Of a DNA stretch of 64,000 bases, positions 59,275 to 64,000 are shown piece by piece; position 1 is the first letter of the stretch; each line of letters begins with the position of its first letter. This DNA comes from Mycobacterium terramassiliense. GTDB taxonomy: Bacteria; Actinomycetota; Actinomycetes; Mycobacteriales; Mycobacteriaceae. The DNA lies in the NCBI RefSeq assembly GCF_900157385.1, contig NZ_LT717697.1, positions 341,963 to 405,962 of the forward strand, in the 5' to 3' direction. Made by a program: the position numbers and the translations under genes. A model generated the notes under the pieces. It was not told the origin of the DNA, did not search any database, and worked only from the letters and a program-made list of their open reading frames with translations.

Positions 59275-59778
59275 CGGACTTCTCCTTAACGAATAGTCCG
59301 ACCCGGCAGCGACCGGATCGGAACGAAACGGTCATAGTTTTCCCGCATGCGCTGTCAGCTCGGCCAGTTCGCCCACCTCCCGTCGGGGGCGCACGGCACG
59401 CCCGGGCGTGCCGCGACGGTGGTGGCTCACCTCGGCGACCGGGACGCGAGGCGACAAGGCGCGACCGGCGAGGGTCGGGTGTCGCCCATCAGAGGGCAGG
59501 GGCCGTCCTGACCTTGGGGCGGCTTGCGGCGATCGACCTAAATCCCCTTCTCAAAACCGATTCCGTGGGGAAGTGCGCTCGGTGACGAGCACGCAGAATG
59601 ATGCTTGCACCACGAATGACTCAGCGCCAACGGAGGCGCGCAGCCGTCGCCGATTGATAGAAAACTCATAGAAATCGCTGAATGGCCGCGGCCGCACAGC
59701 GAATTCCAGAACTGCTCGGCCCGGGCGCCGCGAAGGAGTAACCGCGCGGGTCAGCAGCCGCGACGGGCGGCGGCGCTA
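59275..59778 (-). other. Intergenic region between eccA5 and the PE/PPE unit
   Basis: No gene is supported in 504 bp. It must hold the promoter of the mini-ORF/PPE unit. The sequence AACGAAACGGTC at 59323-59334 recurs at 57570-57581 near the 25-codon frame. This hints at a duplicated control region. Confidence 0.4.
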
Positions 59779-61611
59779 CTATCCGGTCTTCTTCTCGGCC
59801 ACCGCCGCCTGCAGCCCCTCGGCCAGGTCGTCGCGGGTCAGTTCCTTGAACCGGAGCAGTTGGGCCTCGCTGAATTCGGTGAGATCGCTGGCCAGGACCG
59901 CGTCGAGGTCCTCGTCGTCCAGGCGGAAGCTGCGGTGATCCCGGGCCTTCTCCACCACATTGCGGACGAAGCCGGCGTTGCCGAGCGTGTCGATGCCGCG
60001 GATCAGGTCCCCGTCTTCTGAATAGGTCTCGTCGAGGTAGAACTTGGTGTACGACGGCAACAACACCTCGACCTCGGAGTCGGCGACGATGTCCTCGTTG
60101 TTGCGCGCCATCAGCTTGGTGAGGGCGATCAGCTCGTCCGGGGTGTAGCTGAAGAATTCGATCACGGTCGAAAAGCGCCGTCGCAGACCCTGATTCACCT
60201 CGAGCATCTTGTCCATGGCCTTGGCATAACCCGCTCCGAAAACCACCAGCTCGTCGCGATGGTTCTCCATGTAGAGCAGGAGGGTGTTGATGATCGCGTT
60301 GCCGTAGGGGTCGCCCTGGTGATACCCGGTCTCGTGCAGGGTGTGCATCTCGTCGAAGAACACCGCTCCGCCCAACGCGCCCTCGAGCATTTCCTCGGTG
60401 TTCTTTTCGGCGTCGGCCATGTACCGGCCCAACAGCTTGGTGCGGCTCGTCTCCACCACCACGGGCTTGCGCAACACCGTGAGCCCGCACAGCTGCTTGG
60501 CGAAGGCGCGCGCCACCGACGTCTTGCCGGTCCCGGGCGGCCCCAGCAGCAAGGTGTGGCGCGAAGTCACCGGCACCGGAAGGCCCATCTTTTCCCGGGC
60601 CAAGTTCACCTTGGTGGTGGATTTGATGAGCTTGATTTCGCGCTTGGCCCGTTCCATGCCCAGCATCGCGTTGAGCTCGGCGTCGCCTTCGGCCAGGTAT
60701 TTGGCAGCCTCCTGGGCGTGGCGGGCGGCCTCGGTCTGCGCGCGCGACGGCGCGCTGTCCGGATCCCACGGGTCGGTGCGAGCCTCGATCGTCTCGGGAT
60801 CGGTCAGCACCAGCCGGTAATTGGGGTTGTCGAGCGCTTCCCGGGCCGGGGCGAACTTCGGATCCCGCGAGTACACCCGTCGCAGCAGCTCGACGGCCTC
60901 CTCCTCGCGCCCGACGTGCCGCAGGCACATGCCCTGCGTGTAGAGGGCGATGTTGGCCGCCCCCGGAACCCGGTCCCCCTCGACGGCGGCCTCGCCGCGC
61001 CGGAAGGCCTCCTCGAAGACGCCCAAGGACGCCAGCGCGGTAGTCGCCATCGCCGCGCCCGCGGCCTTCAGCTCGGGGTGCCGCCAGGTCTTTCCCTCGG
61101 GGAATTGGACCAGCACGTCGGGCCAGCGCCCGGTGCGGAAGTACAGCACACCCCGCACGTAGTTGACCACTTCCTCGTCAAAGGGGTGGCGGGGCTCGAC
61201 GCCGTCGAGCAGCTTCGCGGCCTCCTCGTACCGTTTCGCCTCGGCGAGGACGGCGGCATAGGCACACGCCAGCGACTCCACGCTGGTGACGGCCAGGCGC
61301 AAGAACAACCCGTCGGACACCTCGGGCCGGAACTGCAGATCGGTGACGCCGAGGCGGCGGGTTTCCCAGCCGAACGTCCGGACCGAGGCCCACGCGCCGG
61401 CGAGCACCTCGATGGTCTGCTCCCCCGCCAGCATCCGCGCCAGCCAGCCGTCGCACATTCCCGGATCAAGGGTGGTCGCCGTGGTGAACATCTGCGCCGC
61501 CACCTGCGGGTTGTGGCTTGGCTGCAGCCCGTTGACCGATATTCCGGACGCCAGAAGACCGGCGACCATGGCATTACGGGCGTCTTCGGCGGTGGATTGC
61601 GACCGCGTCAT
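59779..61611 (-). CDS. eccA5: ESX-5 AAA+ ATPase EccA5
   Basis: This is the cytosolic ATPase of the ESX-5 type VII secretion system, 610 residues. The N-terminal TPR-like helical domain covers about 1-290. The CbxX/CfqX-type AAA+ domain has Walker [15 protein letters not shown] (about 358) and Walker [12 protein letters not shown] (about 428). It is thought to free PE/PPE substrates from their EspG5 chaperone. ATGA overlap with eccE5. It is followed downstream by the PE/PPE island it may serve. Confidence 0.97.
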   Translation of the reverse strand: MTRSQSTAEDARNAMVAGLLASGISVNGLQPSHNPQVAAQMFTTATTLDPGMCDGWLARMLAGEQTIEVLAGAWASVRTFGWETRRLGVTDLQFRPEVSDGLFLRLAVTSVESLACAYAAVLAEAKRYEEAAKLLDGVEPRHPFDEEVVNYVRGVLYFRTGRWPDVLVQFPEGKTWRHPELKAAGAAMATTALASLGVFEEAFRRGEAAVEGDRVPGAANIALYTQGMCLRHVGREEEAVELLRRVYSRDPKFAPAREALDNPNYRLVLTDPETIEARTDPWDPDSAPSRAQTEAARHAQEAAKYLAEGDAELNAMLGMERAKREIKLIKSTTKVNLAREKMGLPVPVTSRHTLLLGPPGTGKTSVARAFAKQLCGLTVLRKPVVVETSRTKLLGRYMADAEKNTEEMLEGALGGAVFFDEMHTLHETGYHQGDPYGNAIINTLLLYMENHRDELVVFGAGYAKAMDKMLEVNQGLRRRFSTVIEFFSYTPDELIALTKLMARNNEDIVADSEVEVLLPSYTKFYLDETYSEDGDLIRGIDTLGNAGFVRNVVEKARDHRSFRLDDEDLDAVLASDLTEFSEAQLLRFKELTRDDLAEGLQAAVAEKKTG

Positions 61612-62813
61612 TGCGCTGCGGATACGCTCGCCGCGCTTTCCCGAATCTGACCGAGCGACAGCGTTAGATCCTCGTCATCGAGCAACGGACGGCTGGGCAC
61701 GACCAGCAGCGGGCGGGCCGCCGGAGCGGGCAAGCTGGCGCGCACGGCCGCCAGCTGGCGGCCGGTGAGCCGGTTGAGGCCGGACGAGACGTTTCGCGGG
61801 AGCCGGCCTTCGCTGTGGTAGCGCACCCACGCCGCCAGCTGGGGCCGGCGGCCGCTGGTGCCGAGCCGGACCGTGATCACGGCGGCCCCCACGTCGGGCA
61901 GCAACAAATCCTCGAGGGTCTCGGTGGAGATGTCCGACGGCGTCAACCAGAAGCTCGCGGCGAACCCGTTGAAGTGCTTCAGGTGCCGCCATCCGGGGCG
62001 GCTCCAGGTCGGTTCCAGGTCGGCCAGCACCGCGCTGTCGACCTCGGCGAGCTCGTCGGCGGTCAACGGCCTGGCCACACACGATTGCCCGTCGAGATCC
62101 TGGGCGAGCCGCTCGGTCGCCGCTGCCAACGTCGACGCGAGCGAATCGCGGGCCGCGACGGCGGCGACGTTACGCTGCGGGTTCATCCGCAACACCAGCC
62201 AGGTCCGGCGCACGTAGGAGGTGGGCTCGTCGCTCACCACCCCCCACTCTTCGGGGCCCCAGTCATCGAGCTTGGACTTCTCGGCCGCCCGCACCTCGGG
62301 GCCGCCGCGGCGAACCTTCATAGAGACGATGTCGATGCCGTCGAGGTGAATATCGAACTGGCGCAAGCCATCAGCGACGGCCTGCACCGGCAGGATGCCG
62401 GCCGTCGTCCGGTGCCGGTGGCGCCCGGAGGCGTCCTCTTCCCCGCCGTCGACCGCGATCACACTCACCAGGTGGCCTTCGTACTGGCGTACGCCGACCT
62501 TGTCGCGCCCGAAGCGGCGCTGGTGATCGATCGCGGGCGTGCAACCCGCCGTCAGCGCGGTGCCCGGGTCGGCGGACCAGTCCCACAGCCACGTGGCCAG
62601 GCCGGAGGTCACGGTCAGCCCGTGGTGGGTGACCAGCGACAGCAGCGTCACCAAGGACGCCAGGCCCACACCCACCCAGAACGCGATGTGGTGGTCACCC
62701 TGCCAGGAGGCCGGGCAGTGGCTGGCCACCAAGAGGATCAAGATGTCGACCAGAAACACGGCCGTGACGCGCGGCCACGACAAGGACAGTCCAAAACTGC
62801 GTTGAGCCTTCAT
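61608..62813 (-). CDS. eccE5: ESX-5 membrane component EccE5
   Basis: This is the peripheral subunit of the ESX-5 membrane complex, 401 residues from the ATG 62813 ([20 protein letters not shown]). Two transmembrane helices lie at about 15-35 and 45-65. The large soluble domain includes [13 protein letters not shown] and [14 protein letters not shown]. The frame remains open about 26 codons upstream, but MKAQR matches the M. tuberculosis start. It lies 19 bp after mycP5 and overlaps eccA5 by 4 bp. Confidence 0.94.
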   Translation of the reverse strand: MKAQRSFGLSLSWPRVTAVFLVDILILLVASHCPASWQGDHHIAFWVGVGLASLVTLLSLVTHHGLTVTSGLATWLWDWSADPGTALTAGCTPAIDHQRRFGRDKVGVRQYEGHLVSVIAVDGGEEDASGRHRHRTTAGILPVQAVADGLRQFDIHLDGIDIVSMKVRRGGPEVRAAEKSKLDDWGPEEWGVVSDEPTSYVRRTWLVLRMNPQRNVAAVAARDSLASTLAAATERLAQDLDGQSCVARPLTADELAEVDSAVLADLEPTWSRPGWRHLKHFNGFAASFWLTPSDISTETLEDLLLPDVGAAVITVRLGTSGRRPQLAAWVRYHSEGRLPRNVSSGLNRLTGRQLAAVRASLPAPAARPLLVVPSRPLLDDEDLTLSLGQIRESAASVSAAQ

Positions 62814-62832
62814 TACTATCGCTGCTCCGACC

Positions 62833-64000
62833 TCATTGCTGCTTTCGTGTTCGCTTGATGAACACCGCGATCCCGAACACCGCGCCGCCAATCAAGAGAG
62901 CCGCGGTCAGCCCTCCGGCTGCCACCCATATTGGCACCATATCGCGGTGCGGGGCCGGCTTCGGGATGTTCAGGGGCGCCGACAGTTGCTGCGGCGGCTT
63001 TGCCGGACCGTCGGGCACATCCCAGGTCAGCGCCGCCACCGGGTCGATCACGCCGTATCCGACCTGGTTGTCCACCCCGCGCGCCGGCGCCCTGGCGGTG
63101 CGCTCCAGCCGGTTGATGATCTGGTACGCCGATAGCTGCGGGTACTTGGCGCGCACGAGGGCGGCCACGCCGGACACGATCGCGGTCGAGAAGCTGGTGC
63201 CGGCCGGGACCAGCAGCGTGTTGTCCGGGCCGTCGATGGCGTTGATCAGGCCGTCGTCCCGCGGCGAGAGCCCGATGACGTCGGTGCCCGGCGCGGCGAT
63301 GCCGACCCACGGTCCCGCGACACTCGACGAACCCTGGCCGCCGCCCTGGGTGAGCGGCCGGCCCTCGGTGTCGACCGCGCCGACCGTCAGGACGTAGTCG
63401 CTGTACCAGGACGGAGTCACCACGGTGCTCACACCGCTCCAGCCGCGGGGGTCCTTGGGCTGCATGGGGTCGAAGGCCGGGTTTTGCTTGCAGTCCTTCT
63501 TGCTGGTGTCCCCGGCCGCGGCCACGATGACGACGTTCTTGTCGACCGCGGCGTACCGCACGGCGGCACCCAGCGTGCGTTGGTCGATGATGTTGCGCGC
63601 GCTCATGCACGTCACGTCGGAGATGTTGATCACCGTGGCGCCCAGGTTCGCGGCGTGCACGATCGCCCGCGCCATGGTCTCGACGTCGTCGATCTTTGCC
63701 CGCGTCTGCGGATCCTCGTCTCCGGTGTAGGCGTCCTTGAGGCCGAACGCCTGGCTCGACTGCCGGATCGAGAGGATGTCGACGTCCGGCGCGATGCCGC
63801 TGTAGGCGTCGGGGGCCTGCGACGACGGGGCTCCCGGCGGCGGCGCCGGGGGCGGCGGCGGCTTCGGCGGGTCGAGGGGGCGCGGCGCGGTCGGGTTGAC
63901 CGGGTTGTCAACGCCGACCACCTGCCGACCGCCGGAATAGCTGGGTATCGTCACCGTGCCGCCGGAGTGGCTCGCGGCGGGGGCCCCGCCCCCCCCCGCC
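62833..64000 (-). CDS. mycP5: ESX-5 mycosin protease MycP5 (5' end outside window)
   Basis: This is a membrane-anchored subtilisin-like protease needed for ESX-5 complex stability. Only the 3' part is present; the frame runs open to base 64000. Visible parts are the Pro-rich loop ([14 protein letters not shown]), [30 protein letters not shown], and the catalytic Ser in [16 protein letters not shown]. The C-terminal transmembrane helix is [20 protein letters not shown]. The catalytic Asp and His lie upstream, outside the window. The final bases have a run of nine C's. Confidence 0.94.
   Translation of the reverse strand, partial: AGGGGAPAASHSGGTVTIPSYSGGRQVVGVDNPVNPTAPRPLDPPKPPPPPAPPPGAPSSQAPDAYSGIAPDVDILSIRQSSQAFGLKDAYTGDEDPQTRAKIDDVETMARAIVHAANLGATVINISDVTCMSARNIIDQRTLGAAVRYAAVDKNVVIVAAAGDTSKKDCKQNPAFDPMQPKDPRGWSGVSTVVTPSWYSDYVLTVGAVDTEGRPLTQGGGQGSSSVAGPWVGIAAPGTDVIGLSPRDDGLINAIDGPDNTLLVPAGTSFSTAIVSGVAALVRAKYPQLSAYQIINRLERTARAPARGVDNQVGYGVIDPVAALTWDVPDGPAKPPQQLSAPLNIPKPAPHRDMVPIWVAAGGLTAALLIGGAVFGIAVFIKRTRKQQ

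Overview
The window is a high-GC chromosome segment from a slow-growing Mycobacterium, most like a urease-positive relative of the M. avium complex. Supporting this are PPE genes with the [16 protein letters not shown] start, ESX-5 genes (eccA5, eccE5, mycP5), secA2, garA and bacA. The gene order also follows, in reverse, the M. tuberculosis block from about Rv1854c (ndh) to Rv1796 (mycP5); Rv numbers here are from memory of that genome. The species cannot be fixed from the sequence alone.

Layout. 1-12.2 kb is a nitrogen module: ndh (+), convergent with ureABCFGD (-). Upstream of urease lie an APC permease, two PPE genes (one frameshifted) and a ureohydrolase that I read as a Ni-dependent guanidine hydrolase. 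A 41-nt guanidine-III riboswitch lies in that gene's 5' leader. Guanidine sensing, guanidine to urea plus ammonia, and urea to ammonia plus CO2 would therefore be encoded side by side. I did not find this arrangement in the M. tuberculosis order I know, and it is the main finding.

12.4-26.6 kb: a thioesterase; an iron-regulated sRNA locus (MrsI-like) with an IdeR box and a terminator; blaI and an M56 peptidase; gnd1, guaB1, two CNNM/CorC-type membrane proteins, glcB, a VWA/solute-binding-like membrane protein, a degenerate CDF-like protein and a haloalkane dehalogenase. 26.6-40.2 kb (all -): gcvB with a tandem glycine riboswitch, two MerR-type regulators, a DUF151 nuclease-like protein, garA, gcvH, the DUF881-Sbp-DUF881 cluster, pgsA2, secA2 and ilvG. 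40.2-49.8 kb: bacA, a flavoprotein whose 3' end lies in a 56-bp tandem repeat, a VOC protein, a TetR/Ddn divergent pair, a secreted protease, a sterol desaturase, an NDH-like protein, mgtC and a DUF732 secreted protein.

49.8-59.3 kb is a PPE island with four PPE genes, two tiny MSF mini-ORFs that look like PE remnants, an EsxN-family remnant and an IS21-family element inserted just upstream of one PPE operon. 59.8-64.0 kb is the end of the ESX-5 locus (mycP5-eccE5-eccA5), with mycP5 cut by the window edge.
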